This document shows positions 53,412 through 63,168 of a stretch of 64,000 nucleotides of DNA, piece after piece. The stretch spans positions 372,001 to 436,000 of the forward strand of contig CAWHVV010000010.1 in the NCBI GenBank assembly GCA_963832945.1, read 5' to 3'. Each line of letters begins with the position of its first letter. Position 1 is the stretch's first letter. Position numbers and translations under genes: made by a program. The DNA is from JAFEDN01 sp963832945. Lineage in GTDB: Bacteria; Pseudomonadota; Gammaproteobacteria; Coxiellales; Coxiellaceae. The notes beneath the pieces are model-generated. The model did not search any database. It was not told the origin of the DNA and was given only the letters and a program-made list of their open reading frames with translations.

Positions 53412-54398
53412 TTAAAACCAGTTTCTGCCGAAGTAAAAGTTCAGACCTGCCAGCAATTTGCTGACCTGCACGCCGGTAATGTTTGCCTGTGTTGTTGCTT
53501 TAGTATTAAACGGTTGAGTCACTGGAACCGCTGATCCTGAGGTTGTGTTAAATATTTGCGCTGTAATAGTTGCGGGACCCGTGCTGACGCTTCCAAAATT
53601 ACTATAGTCATACTCAACGTTCAGGGAAACCACATCTTCATACACAAATTGCTCAAAACCCAAGCCTACTACAACACCCGGATTAAAGTTAGTACTGCTG
53701 GAAGAACCCTGGAACTGAGTCTGAAAGGATGCTATCGTTGATGGAGGCGAAGTGTTCAGATTAGTCACAGTAACAGAATTGCTTGCATTGACACTATTAG
53801 AGACTTTAATATTTGCCCACTCAGCGCCGATTTTTCCATAAATCATACTGCGAGGCGCAACTATCCAACCTAATTTAGCCGCTACACCCGTCTCATCGGT
53901 GATTTTCACAGTCGTTGAAACATTCGCATTAGCCGTAACATCGATTTCTGTTGGTTGCCTAAAGATGGGAGGAGGCAACAGAATGGATGGAATAACGACG
54001 CTGGCATTGAAGTCATTGTCCTGACTGTTGGTATCCGATGCAGTACCCCAATCACCCCAACCTACCACACCGACGTAATATTGACCACCGCCAACTTCTT
54101 TACCGAAACCGCCCTGGAGTCCTCCGAAGCCACCCCAGCCGCCGCCCTGGAGCTGTACCTGATCCAAAGGACCTTCTGCAATAAACTGGATAAATCCAAA
54201 GGGCCCTGTCAGGGCTTCCGCCTGGTCGACCGATGAGGTGCCATCGTATGTCATGTGGTTAACACCACCCATACCGCCGATATAGAAACCGCTGAAGTAA
54301 TCAGGCGGAGGTAAATATTCTGGCCCCCCCGCGAAAGCTACTGACGATGCACTAATTAATGCTGTCAACACTAAAGGGTTTATCAATTTTTTCTTCAT
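53412..54398 (-). CDS. outer membrane beta-barrel protein, paralogue 1
   Basis: A 328-residue opacity/OmpW-like barrel with a signal peptide (cleavage after VAFA, residue 23). The mature start GGPEYLPPPDYFSGFYIGG is shared with the next two genes. Alternating strand residues lead to a C-terminal GLNFYFGRNWF, whose final Phe is the usual BAM targeting signal. Such families are common in Legionellales outer membranes; their roles (adhesion, porin, immune evasion) are unclear. There is a Gly-rich loop (LQGGGWGGFGGLQGGFG). First of three tandem relatives, on the minus strand. Confidence 0.85.
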   Translation of the reverse strand: MKKKLINPLVLTALISASSVAFAGGPEYLPPPDYFSGFYIGGMGGVNHMTYDGTSSVDQAEALTGPFGFIQFIAEGPLDQVQLQGGGWGGFGGLQGGFGKEVGGGQYYVGVVGWGDWGTASDTNSQDNDFNASVVIPSILLPPPIFRQPTEIDVTANANVSTTVKITDETGVAAKLGWIVAPRSMIYGKIGAEWANIKVSNSVNASNSVTVTNLNTSPPSTIASFQTQFQGSSSSTNFNPGVVVGLGFEQFVYEDVVSLNVEYDYSNFGSVSTGPATITAQIFNTTSGSAVPVTQPFNTKATTQANITGVQVSKLLAGLNFYFGRNWF

Positions 54399-54467
54399 AA
54401 AATCTTCCTTTTAAAAAAATCCAATTAAAAAAACGAACCACAAATATGCGATTCCGTTCGTAACTCC

Positions 54468-55409
54468 TTAGAACCAATTCCGGCCAAAGTAGAAATTAAT
54501 ACCCGCCAGGAAAGAATTGATTGTCGCTTTCGCGCTGCCAGACGAAGAGAAATTCGTGTCTACAGGGCCTTCGGTAACCTCCGTCGGAGTTCCAATAGTC
54601 GTTTGAGTATTAGTAAAAGTCAGGACAGTTGGATTAGTATTGACGGAACCGTAATTGACGTAGTCATATTCCACATTCACAGATACAAAGTCCTGATAAA
54701 CAAATTGTTCAAAGCCAATGCCTAACAACAATCCTAACTTGGTTTGCTCACCTGAAGACCCGGGATTGGTGATTTGCGCGGTATCATTGAATAAAGGGAC
54801 TCCAATAGCACTGATGGTAAAATCATTAGCCGCCGAAGAGGATTCATCGACTTCAATATTAGCCCAGCTCGCACCCACTTTACCGTATACCATTGTACGG
54901 GGAGCGACAACCCAACCGAGTTTGGCAGCCACGCCATAATTACTCTCGACTTGTATGTGAAGGTTTGTATTTGCAGTCGTGAGATTAGTAAAAGTGCCGT
55001 TGAAGGCATCAAAATTGACCAAAGTCTTATTTGTAGATTGGCTGCTACTTTGTTTACCAAATTCACCAAAACCGATGATACCTAAATACCATTGGTGATT
55101 AAACGTCCAACCAAAACCGCCTTGAATACCACCATAACCATCGAGAGATCTGCCACTTAAATCATTCATAGCCAGTGTCTGTGCTGGAATTGTAGTCACT
55201 ACACCGAAGGGACCTGTCACAGTCAGCCCTGCGAAATTAGTTGTGGTGCTGCCTTCCATATCGGCATGATGTAAAGCACCGGTACCACCAATATAAAAAC
55301 CGCTGAAGTAATCTTCTACCGGTATGAACTCCGGACCTCCCGCTAGAGCAATTGACGAAGCACTCAATAATGCCGCCAACGCAGAAGAATAAATGATTTT
55401 TTTCTTCAT
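54468..55409 (-). CDS. outer membrane beta-barrel protein, paralogue 2
   Basis: A 313-residue barrel with signal peptide (cleavage after IALA, residue 23), mature start GGPEFIPVEDYFSGFYIGG and C-terminal AGINFYFGRNWF. It matches paralogue 1 throughout: TMVYGKVGASWANIEV against SMIYGKIGAEWANIKV, and GFEQFVYQDFVSVNVEYDY against GFEQFVYEDVVSLNVEYDY. The loops differ, as expected for surface-exposed parts under diversifying pressure. Each gene has its own ribosome site, so they may be separately regulated. Confidence 0.85.
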   Translation of the reverse strand: MKKKIIYSSALAALLSASSIALAGGPEFIPVEDYFSGFYIGGTGALHHADMEGSTTTNFAGLTVTGPFGVVTTIPAQTLAMNDLSGRSLDGYGGIQGGFGWTFNHQWYLGIIGFGEFGKQSSSQSTNKTLVNFDAFNGTFTNLTTANTNLHIQVESNYGVAAKLGWVVAPRTMVYGKVGASWANIEVDESSSAANDFTISAIGVPLFNDTAQITNPGSSGEQTKLGLLLGIGFEQFVYQDFVSVNVEYDYVNYGSVNTNPTVLTFTNTQTTIGTPTEVTEGPVDTNFSSSGSAKATINSFLAGINFYFGRNWF

Positions 55410-55715
55410 ATAAATTTCCTTTTGATAAAATCAGTTCAGTTAAACTTGTAACCGACAAACCTTGTCAGTTTTTCGTAACTGTAGCAGAGACGTTTTTTAA
55501 ATGCAACAACTTATTTAAATCTTTTCAAAGGACTAAAAAAAAATTCAGGCTTGTTAAGCCACTGAAATTTTATTTTTTGTTTTCTCATTGCACAGTAATT
55601 GAAAAATATATTATCAATATTTGAAAACGTGCTTTAATTTTCAGCAAAATATGAGTTATTAATGACCATAACCAGAAATTTTATTATTTGAACAAAAAAT
55701 AAAAAAATTAATTTT

Positions 55716-55902
55716 TATATACTCAAAGCGATTGGGTTTTCGGTGTTATAGCGCCCAGTGACCTGTCAGATTTAAACGTTACGATTGAGAAAAACCGCAG
55801 GAATACTAGCCGTATTTCAAGGTTTTTCGAGTGAGTAACGTTTAAAGATGACAGGTCAATGGGATGCTAGAACATCGAAAACCCAATCGCTTTGAGTATA
55901 TA
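55716..55902. mobile_element. 187-bp MITE-like long inverted repeat
   Basis: Ends TATATACTCAAAGCGATTGG and its exact complement, with 27 bp perfect terminal repeats and weaker pairing inwards (GACCTGTCA.../TGACAGGTC). Single-ended sequences close to this terminus occur at 17933, 41254, 43959 and 48978. It lies in the 630-bp gap between OMP paralogues 2 and 3; outside it I see only AT-rich DNA. Confidence 0.85.
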
Positions 55903-55985
55903 ACAAACGTTTCCCTTTTAGTCGTATATATATAGTAGTGTAAACGTGAACATCCACTAACGGGACTTAAAATTTAGGCAAAAAA

Positions 55986-56009
55986 AAGGGGAAATAATTT
56001 CCCCCTTTC
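55986..56009 (-). terminator. terminator after OMP paralogue 3
   Basis: AAGGGGAAAT-AATTTCCCCCTT hairpin followed on the minus strand by a run of T residues, 30 bp past the stop of the gene at 56039. Confidence 0.75.
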
Positions 56010-56038
56010 TTCCCTCACAAAGTGAGTTTTTTCTTCTC

Positions 56039-56881
56039 TTAGAACAAGTTTGCGCCAAAGCGAAAAATCAAACCACCGGTGAAGGCGCTGATTTGCGTTT
56101 TAACCGAGTTGTTAAATTGAATGCCAGACTTCTCGTGATCACAATCCCCTGCTGATACTCCATCGTCATGGTGGGAATCCATATTGTCCGTACTACTGAC
56201 GCTCACACTCTGGAGATCAACATAAGTATATTGTGCAAATATCGAAACACTTCTCCAGATCATTTGTTCAGCGCCAAACCCCCATAAGAAACCAGGCTTG
56301 GTCTCAGAATTGCAGCTACTTACAAAGGTAGAATTACCTCCATCAGTAGTGCCGTTTACGCAGGCTTTTACATTTGCCCACTCAGCACCTAATATCGCAT
56401 AACCGAGTGTTGTCGGGGACAGCAAAGCACCCAGACGCGCGTTAACGCCATAATCCGTATTAATACGCGCGGAATTGGTAAAGTTTATCGAACCATTGGT
56501 CGAATTAGCAGAAGGGAAAACGGTGGTGCTGATATCGCCATCCGCATTGCCGAATTCGGCAAATCCTTCCACGCCGGCGTACCATCTATTCATGAATACT
56601 TTGCCCCAACCACCTCTAACACCATAGTACCCGGTGGTGTCAGTATCGCCACCATCCTGAGTAGCTAATGTATGAGTGGTTGTCTTGTTGTTTTTGTTTT
56701 TCACTACAACGGTTGAACCATCGATGTCAAAACCAACTTGGTGGAAACTGCCAAAGCCGCCAATAAAAAAGCCGTCAAACGGGCTTGGCCCAACTATCAC
56801 CATCTCAGGGCCACCTGCAAATACAGCAGAAGCGCTGAATAATAAGGCGATAGCTGTGGAAGATATCAGTTTTTTCTTCAT
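56039..56881 (-). CDS. outer membrane beta-barrel protein, paralogue 3
   Basis: A 280-residue barrel with signal peptide (cleavage after AVFA, residue 22), mature start GGPEMVIVGPSPFDGFFIGG and C-terminal GLIFRFGANLF. It is more distant from paralogues 1 and 2: it lacks the GFYIGG form but keeps the same strand order (GYAILGAEWANVKAC, GFGAEQMIWRSVSIFAQYTY). It has a disulphide pair (ACVNG, SSCNS) and a His/Asp-rich loop (MDSHHDDGVSAGDCDHE) that could bind metal. Separated from the other two by a gap with a MITE-like repeat. Confidence 0.83.
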   Translation of the reverse strand: MKKKLISSTAIALLFSASAVFAGGPEMVIVGPSPFDGFFIGGFGSFHQVGFDIDGSTVVVKNKNNKTTTHTLATQDGGDTDTTGYYGVRGGWGKVFMNRWYAGVEGFAEFGNADGDISTTVFPSANSTNGSINFTNSARINTDYGVNARLGALLSPTTLGYAILGAEWANVKACVNGTTDGGNSTFVSSCNSETKPGFLWGFGAEQMIWRSVSIFAQYTYVDLQSVSVSSTDNMDSHHDDGVSAGDCDHEKSGIQFNNSVKTQISAFTGGLIFRFGANLF

Positions 56882-57027
56882 AAAAATTTCCTTATTGAAA
56901 AAATTAGTTAACTAAGTAACTGGCACCCGTTGCCAGCTGAAAACCATTCTAAACATAATTATTTTTGATTGCAACACTCTGGAGAAAAAAAATGTAAACT
57001 AATTTTAAAATGGAATTGGTACAGGAA

Positions 57028-57429
57028 TTAAAGGCTTTTTTGAGCTAACAGGAAATCCACAATGGTGTAATTTGCTGCGGGCAAAATCACTGAAGTTAAT
57101 TGATCCAGGGAGCTCCATAAAATCATTTGACCTTCCATGCCTCGCGGAATCCCCTCATAACTGTCGATTTTCCACGGATACAAAGTCACCTGGAAAGTAT
57201 CATATTGATGACAAATACTCGGTAAAATTGTGGCTTTCAGCACAGTAATGCCAATTTCTTCAGTAAGCTCCCTGCACAGAGCCTGGTATCCATTTTCACC
57301 ATGCTCTATTTTTCCGCCCGGAAATTCCCAACAATTTCCGGGCATTTTCCACGATTCGCGCCAGGCAAGCAAAATTTCTTCGCGCTCATTAAATATCAGG
57401 CCGACAACAACAGATATATTTTTTTTCAT
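57028..57429 (-). CDS. mutT: MutT-like Nudix hydrolase
   Basis: A 133-residue Nudix protein. The Nudix box GGKIEHGENGYQALCRELTE-EIG fits G-x5-E-x7-R-E-x-x-E-E-x-G, and the start (ISVVVGLIFNEREEILLAWR) and EFPGGK resemble MutT. MutT hydrolyses 8-oxo-dGTP so that it is not built into DNA. The nearby sequence CWEFPGGK is the typical MutT form, but related Nudix enzymes with other substrates cannot be excluded. Single gene; a structured repeat and palindromic element follow upstream of it. Confidence 0.87.
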   Translation of the reverse strand: MKKNISVVVGLIFNEREEILLAWRESWKMPGNCWEFPGGKIEHGENGYQALCRELTEEIGITVLKATILPSICHQYDTFQVTLYPWKIDSYEGIPRGMEGQMILWSSLDQLTSVILPAANYTIVDFLLAQKSL

Positions 57430-57482
57430 ATTTCTAAATATTACACTTCAAAGTTGAATTACGCGACTAAGACTGGAATCAA

Positions 57483-57639
57483 AAAGGCGACAGGAGTTCC
57501 CGCTGAAGGGAACTCTCCTATCGCGATGGGGGTTCGCAAGGGGGAGTTGCGCAGCGCTCCTCCCATTCCGAGCAGAGGCTTTGCCTCGCGCAGGATCAAA
57601 ACAGAAAGCGGCTACCGCTGTACTCAGCGGGAGCCGTAT
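57483..57639. repeat. structured repeat (copy E), cut at its right end by palindromic element copy 3
   Basis: Contains GGGGGAGTTGCGC.../GCGCTCCTCCC hairpin, GAGCAGAGGCTTTGCCTCGC hairpin and AGCGGCTACCGCTG-TACT-CAGCGGGAGCCG, after which the palindromic element begins. The repeat's end (GCGGGAGCCGCTGCG) is found again just past that element at 58942. Confidence 0.8.
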
Positions 57640-58939
57640 GGCTGTCCCAAGTTTTTAATTAAAACATGCGCGCCCCCCCTAAAAGCACAAAAACCACCTC
57701 CGCGGTATTCCCGGCATCCGCCCAAAGGCTCGCAGGATCTTCACTGCGGGTCCTGTCAGACTCCACTCAGGCCCCGTGCTCGCTACGCGTGATAGCAGGC
57801 GCATAGCACGGTTAGAGAGATTGTGCAGCGGAGCTATTCAGAGCGCATGAGGGGAGCCTGTCCGCTTCACTGCGCGCGCGGCCTGAGTTCCGTCTGCCAC
57901 CCGCGCTCATTGCGAATGGGCGGATGGCCGGGAATACCGCTATGTGCCACGTCAAAATTTTCTTCAGGAATGCATCCCTGAAATCAGAGGCGAATCATCT
58001 CGCTATCCCAAACCAAAGTAGGGCAATTCAAGTAACGAATATAAGGTTTTACCCTTTAACAAGTGCCTTATGTAAAATCATATCCATGATCCCAAAAAAG
58101 ATCCCAAAAAATAAGTGGTTGAGTCATCGAAAAGAGTGGAGCGGCTCAAGAGCATCATCGCTGTTGGGAGTATCTGTTATTCCAGTATTCCTAGGGTCAG
58201 GAAAGTCGAGAAGTACGATATTTTATGAGTAGTTGCAGATGCCCGTGTCATTTTACAGGCTGCCAGATTAGACGTTTTGGACTGAATCTATTAAAAAAAT
58301 TCCAACAAATTTGCGAATATCGAATCGGCAATGCAAAAATAGCGCGCTTAAAACTTTACGAAAACTATTAATAGGCAGTGACGACAATATGGCAAAATTG
58401 ATTCAATGTACCGCTTAAGAATGGGATGCAATCAGGTTATGGTTTATAAGGAAATACAGATGAATTTCGGTTTTTTCGCTTTTTTGGGATCATAGATATG
58501 ATTTTACATAAGGCACTTGTTAAAGGATAAAACCTTATACTCATTACTTAAATTGCCCTACTTTGGTTTGGGATAGCGAGATGATTCGCCTCTGATTTCA
58601 GGGATGCATTCCTGAGGGAAACTTCGACGTGGCACATAGCGGTATTCCCGGCCATCCGCCCATTCGCAATGAGCGCGGGTGGCAGACGGAACTCAGGCCG
58701 CGCGCGCAGTGAAGCGGATTGGCTCTACCCATGCGCTCTGAATAGCTTCACGGCACAATCTTTCTAACCGTGCTATGCGCCTGCTATCACGCGTAGCGAG
58801 CACGGGGCCTGAGTGGAGTCTGACAGGACCCGCAGTGAAGATCCTGCGAGCCTTTGGGCGGATGCCGGGAATACCGCGGAGGGGGTTTTTGTGCTTTTAG
58901 GGGGGCCGCGCATGTTTTAATTAAAAACTTGGGACAGCC
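57640..58939. mobile_element. giant palindromic (foldback) element, copy 3
   Basis: A 1300-bp element with ends GGCTGTCCCAAG and exact complement, inverted arms of about 0.45 kb, and the common centre (GATTAGACGTTTTGGACTG) in the same orientation as copy 1. Its outer edges differ from copies 1 and 2: a stretch encoding nothing (CGCGCCCCCCCTAAAAGCAC) replaces the AT-rich outer segment on both arms. It is inserted in structured repeat copy E: GCGGGAGCCG is found on both sides. No protein gene is credible. The 58940-59089 gap holds only the fis leader. Confidence 0.85.
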
Positions 58940-59089
58940 CTGGCGGGAGCCGCTGCGCCCCTTGTATCGTTTAGAGTCGGGGGGTATAATGGTCATTGTA
59001 TTGCCAGTTTATGGCATCCGCACTAGAGGACGCTTGTGCGCCAGGTGTGCATTTTGCACAAATCATGTTTAACTAAAGGAGTGATACCC

Positions 59090-59404
59090 TTGAAAGGAAT
59101 GACGCCAACCCTTGATGATACCGCTACGATGCTAGCCGACATACCTGCCAGCATTAACAATCAATCATTGCGTAATAGTGTACGTGAATCACTACGGCAA
59201 TACTTTATTCGTCTCGAAGGACAGGCCCCCGCGAATCTTTATGAAATGGTATTGGCGGAGGTGGAGCAGCCGATGCTGGAAATGGTATTGCAATATACCG
59301 GCCAAAATCAAAGCAAAGCAGCAAAAATATTGGGGATTAGCCGAGGCACATTACGTAAAAAAATGGCACAGTACGATCTTTTCAAAATCAGAGCCCATGA
59401 ATGA
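59090..59404 (+). CDS. fis: nucleoid-associated regulator Fis
   Basis: About 104 residues with the Fis core: SVRESLRQYFIRLEGQ, LYEMVLAEVEQPMLEMVLQY and the helix-turn-helix NQSKAAKILGISRGTLRKKM, closely following E. coli Fis. It bends DNA at many promoters and adjusts rRNA and growth-phase expression. The start is uncertain: TTG 59090 has AAGGAG seven bases upstream, while ATG 59099 lies three codons later. It overlaps purH by 8 bp, so fis-purH-purD probably form one transcript. Confidence 0.93.
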   Translation: MKGMTPTLDDTATMLADIPASINNQSLRNSVRESLRQYFIRLEGQAPANLYEMVLAEVEQPMLEMVLQYTGQNQSKAAKILGISRGTLRKKMAQYDLFKIRAHE

Positions 59405-60973
59405 GCCAACCCTCATTCGGCGCGCTTTAATCAGCGTATCGAATAAAACAGGACTCGTTCCATTTGCGCGTCAATTAATCGCCAGTGGTATTGAAATTCT
59501 TGCTACTGGCGGCACCGCTAGTCTCCTCAACGAACATGGAATCCCACTAACAACCGTTCCCGATTATACTGGCTTTCCCGAAATTATGGGAGGAAGGGTA
59601 AAAACCCTGCATCCAAAAATTTATGCGGGACTGCTGAGACGTCCGGGAATCGATGAGGAAGTGCTGCTGGCTCATCACATTGAACCTATTGATTTAGTCA
59701 TCGTGAATTTATATCCATTTCAGGAAACCGTGGCACGGGCCAATTGTACTTTTGAAGAAGCTGTGGAGCAAATTGATATTGGCGGACCTGCCATGTTGCG
59801 TGCCGCAGCAAAAAATCACCTTGCGGTCACTGTGATTGTCGACCCCAAAGACTATCCTAGGGTCTGGGATGATATTCAAAAATATGGTCAAACCAGCCTC
59901 AACACCCGGCGAAGGCTGGCACAAAAAGTTTTCGCACACACCGGGGAATATGATCGGATCATTTCTAATTATTTCTGTCAAACTGATAATACTCCCAGCG
60001 ACGATGTCATTTTTCCTCACTATTTCCAACCGCAATATCAAAAAAAAATGGATTTACGTTACGGGGAAAATCCCCATCAGGCGGCTGCTCTTTATGTAAA
60101 TACCCCTGCCGTCCCTCAGACCCTGGCCACCGCGCACTTACTGCAGGGAAAACCGCTGTCCTATAATAATCTTTTAGATAGCGACGCGGCCCTCCATTGT
60201 ATACGCGCATTCGATCCTGCACCGCGGCCTGCGCTATCATCAAGCACGCCACTCCCTGCGGAGTCGCTCAGGCGCCATATCTGGTACAGGCTTATCGACA
60301 GGCGTTAATGGCGGATCCCACTTCCGCGTTTGGTGGAATTATCGCGACTAATCAGGATATCGATGTGGAAACGGCCCAAGCCATTCTGGGGCAATCTTTA
60401 GTGGAAGTTATTCTTACCCCCGCCATTCAGGAAGAAGCCCTGGCTTTATTTAAAGCCAAACCGTTATGGCGAATATTAGCGTGCGGACCTCGTTTGGAAA
60501 CATCACCCACGTTGTTAATGCGTTCGATCAGCGGTGGTTTACTGGTGCAACAGGAAGATCTGGAAAACCGTGCGCTCACGGAATTATCCGCAGTGACCCA
60601 TCGCCAACCCACCTCGGAGGAATGGCAGGATTTAATTTTTGCATGGAAGGTCGCGCAGTTCGTTAAATCGAACGCCATCGTTTTAGCAAAAGGTCAAACC
60701 ACTTTGGGCATCGGCGGCGGTCAAACCAGCCGGGTTTTTAGTGCAGAGATCGCTGTTTTAAAAGCGCAGCGCATGCAGCTGGCCCTGAACGGTGCGGTGG
60801 CTGCATCGGATGCTTTTTTTCCATTCGCGGATGGTTTGACCGTGATTGCCGAAGCCGGTATACGCGCCATCATTCAACCGGGCGGTTCCAAACGCGACGC
60901 CGAAGTTATCAAAGCCGCCAATGATTATGGCATCGCGATGATATTCACAGGCACCCGCCACTTTCGCCACTAA
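59397..60973 (+). pseudogene. purH: bifunctional AICAR formyltransferase/IMP cyclohydrolase, frameshifted
   Basis: Encodes the last two steps of de novo IMP synthesis. The first frame (from ATG 59397) has the cyclohydrolase domain (ALISVSNKTGLVPFARQLIA, GGRVKTLHPKIYAGLL, DIGGPAMLRAAAKN) and enters the formyltransferase domain (DLRYGENPHQAA). Near 60222-60232 the reading shifts: the first frame degenerates (APRPALSSS), while the second gives A-C-A-I-I-K-H-A-T-P-C-G-V-A and runs to the normal end GIAMIFTGTRHFRH. A single-base change would restore the full 525-residue protein. It is either a real inactivation or a sequencing error. Confidence 0.9.
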
Positions 60974-60990
60974 AAAAAGGTATCACCATC

Positions 60991-62261
60991 ATGCAAAATC
61001 TGAAAGTATTGATTATTGGTTCGGGCGGGCGTGAGCACGCGCTGGCATGGAAGGCGGCCCAATCCCCTCACGTAAAACAGGTGTGGGTGGCGCCGGGTAA
61101 CGCCGGCACCGGGCGCGAAAATAAAGTGAAAAATATAAACCTTTCCGCCGTCGATGTGGATTCTTTATTGGCATTCGCCCGCCGGGAAGCAATTGACCTC
61201 ACTATCGTTGGTCCGGAGGCCGCCCTGGCAGCCGGGGTGACCGATGCCTTTCAAACCGCGGGACTCGTCTGTTTTGGTCCCACCCGTCAGGTTGCGCAAT
61301 TAGAAATTTCCAAAATTTTCAGCAAAGAATTTATGCAGCGGCAGAATATTCCCACAGCGCGTTACGCAGTTTTTACAGATAAAAATGCTGCTCTGGCTTA
61401 TGCCCGTCAACAAACCTTACCGCTGGTGATTAAAGCAGACGGTTTAGCCTCAGGTAAAGGCGTTATCATTGCGGAAACGTTGACGCAGGCTGAAACTGCC
61501 ATCACCGATATGCTTGAAAAAAAAATCTTCGGTGAGGCCGGGCAAAGCATTGTCATCGAAGAATTTTTATCCGGGACAGAAATGAGTTTTATCGTGATGA
61601 CGGATGGGCGCCACATACTGCCGCTCGCCAGCTCCAAAGATCACAAACGCCGCGACGATCACGACCAGGGTCCTAACACCGGCGGAATGGGGGCTTATTC
61701 ACCAGCGCCGCAACTCACGGCGCAATTAGAGCAGCAAATTATTCACGAGGTTATCGAACCGGTTATTCAGGCTTTCGCGGCGCAGGGAACCCCTTATATT
61801 GGCTTTTTATACGCAGGACTCATGATCTCCCCGCAGGCGAACCAAAAGTACTTGAATTTAATTGCCGTCTTGGCGATCCGGAAACTCAGCCGATCTTAAT
61901 GCGCTTACAGTCCGACCTGGTGGAATTGTGCCTGGCCGCTGTCGCCGGCAAGCTGGGGGAAATGACCGCGCATTGGGATTCACGCCCCGCGCTGGCGGTG
62001 ATACTGGCGGCGGGTGGATATCCTGCCGACTATCAAACCGGCGAACCTATTCGGCATATTGATAGTCCCGTCCCGGAATCCTGCAAAATTTTTCATGCCG
62101 CGACGCAAATAAATAATCATGAGATCGTGACCAATGGCGGCCGGGTATTAGCCGTCACCGCTTTAGGTACGGATTTATCCGCGGCCAGACAGGAAGCCTA
62201 TGCGGCGGTCAGTTCCGTCGCATGGCCCACCTGCCACTATAGAAAAGATATCGGTTTATAA
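60991..62261 (+). pseudogene. purD: phosphoribosylamine-glycine ligase, frameshifted
   Basis: An ATP-grasp enzyme of the second step of purine synthesis. The first frame has VLIIGSGGREHALAWKAAQS, IKADGLASGKGVIIAE, DHKRRDDHDQGPNTGGMGAY and GFLYAGLMI. Near 61845-61850 the frame is lost; the other frame continues V-L-E-F-N-C-R-L-G-D-P-E-T-Q-P and reaches the normal end SSVAWPTCHYRKDIGL at 62261. One base change restores about 423 residues. The part before the break (302 codons) lacks the C-terminal metal-binding Asn/Glu region, so it would be inactive. It follows purH by 17 bp. Confidence 0.9.
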
Positions 62262-62279
62262 ATTTGCGCCTTGTAGATG

Positions 62280-62399
62280 AGAACGGCCACTTTTGCCTGC
62301 TATTCAACGAAAAAGCGCTTTCGCAATGCTCACATACAGTAGTATGCTCCGCTTGCTCAATCACTTTTTCGTTGAATATCAGACAAAATTGACCGTTCT
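62280..62399. repeat. 120-bp imperfect inverted repeat after purD
   Basis: AGAACGGCCACTTTTGCCTG... pairs with its complement at the other end over 38 bp with five mismatches. A small inner hairpin with GCATAC-like arms lies in the middle. It looks like a MITE and may act as a terminator between purD and dnaQ, which converge. No duplication is visible at its ends. Confidence 0.75.
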
Positions 62400-62436
62400 G
62401 CGTTTGCCTGTTTAGAAAGCCAGTAGTTACTATAGA

Positions 62437-63147
62437 TTAATCTTTCCAGAGGCATCGGCCGGTTTTGGCCAAGAGCTGCAAAAATTCCTGATGATTTTTA
62501 AGTTCTTCGTTCGTTGGCTGAATTACCGGTAACGGCGCCCGTTGAGTCCTGATTGCGCCGGCAAAGGCTGAGTCTTCGGTTATTAACGCGGGTTTACTCA
62601 AATCATCATTCGCAAATAATTGGTCCTGCCCGCCGGTCATCGCCAAATAGACTTCACCCAATAATTTGGCGTCGATCAGTGCGCCATGCAGATCCCGGCG
62701 GGAATTATCGATCTGATACCGCCGGCACAGTGCGTCCAAACTATTAGACTGCCCGGGATGCTTATTCCGGGCCAGAATTAAGGTATCCAGTATTTTGCAT
62801 CGCTCCTCGATCAACGCCATATCGCGGCCGAGCAATTTTATTTCATGATTTAAAAAACCAATATCAAACGGCGCATTATGAATAATCAGTTCAGCGCCCT
62901 CGATAAAAGCCAGTAATTCATCGAGGACGGCGCTAAATAATGGTTTATCTTTCAGAAATCCGTCGCTTAAACCGTGCACTGCGAACGCGCCAGGATCGAC
63001 CGGGCGCTGCGGATTAAGATAATAATGACAATGCCGTCCGGTAAAGCGGCGATTAATCATTTCCAGACAACCTATTTCGATCAGGCGGTGATTGTCGGAG
63101 GTTAATAATCCAGTGGTTTCAGTATCTAATATGATTTGCCGGTGCAT
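62437..63147 (-). CDS. dnaQ: DNA polymerase III epsilon subunit (proofreading exonuclease)
   Basis: A 236-residue DEDDh 3'-5' exonuclease. Exo I is IILDTETTGLL with catalytic Asp/Glu, Exo II is IIHNAPFDIGFLNHE and Exo III is RRDLHGALIDAKLLGEVYLA with the His-Asp pair. The C-terminal segment of about 55 residues would bind the alpha subunit. It lies 21 bp from rnhA on the same strand, the common gammaproteobacterial arrangement. Intact. Confidence 0.95.
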   Translation of the reverse strand: MHRQIILDTETTGLLTSDNHRLIEIGCLEMINRRFTGRHCHYYLNPQRPVDPGAFAVHGLSDGFLKDKPLFSAVLDELLAFIEGAELIIHNAPFDIGFLNHEIKLLGRDMALIEERCKILDTLILARNKHPGQSNSLDALCRRYQIDNSRRDLHGALIDAKLLGEVYLAMTGGQDQLFANDDLSKPALITEDSAFAGAIRTQRAPLPVIQPTNEELKNHQEFLQLLAKTGRCLWKD

Positions 63148-63168
63148 AATTTTCCTTGTGAGGGGATT

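Noticed and set aside
59036..59090. Longer start for Fis
   Set aside because: The extra N-terminal residues overlap the ribosome-binding site and do not match Fis.
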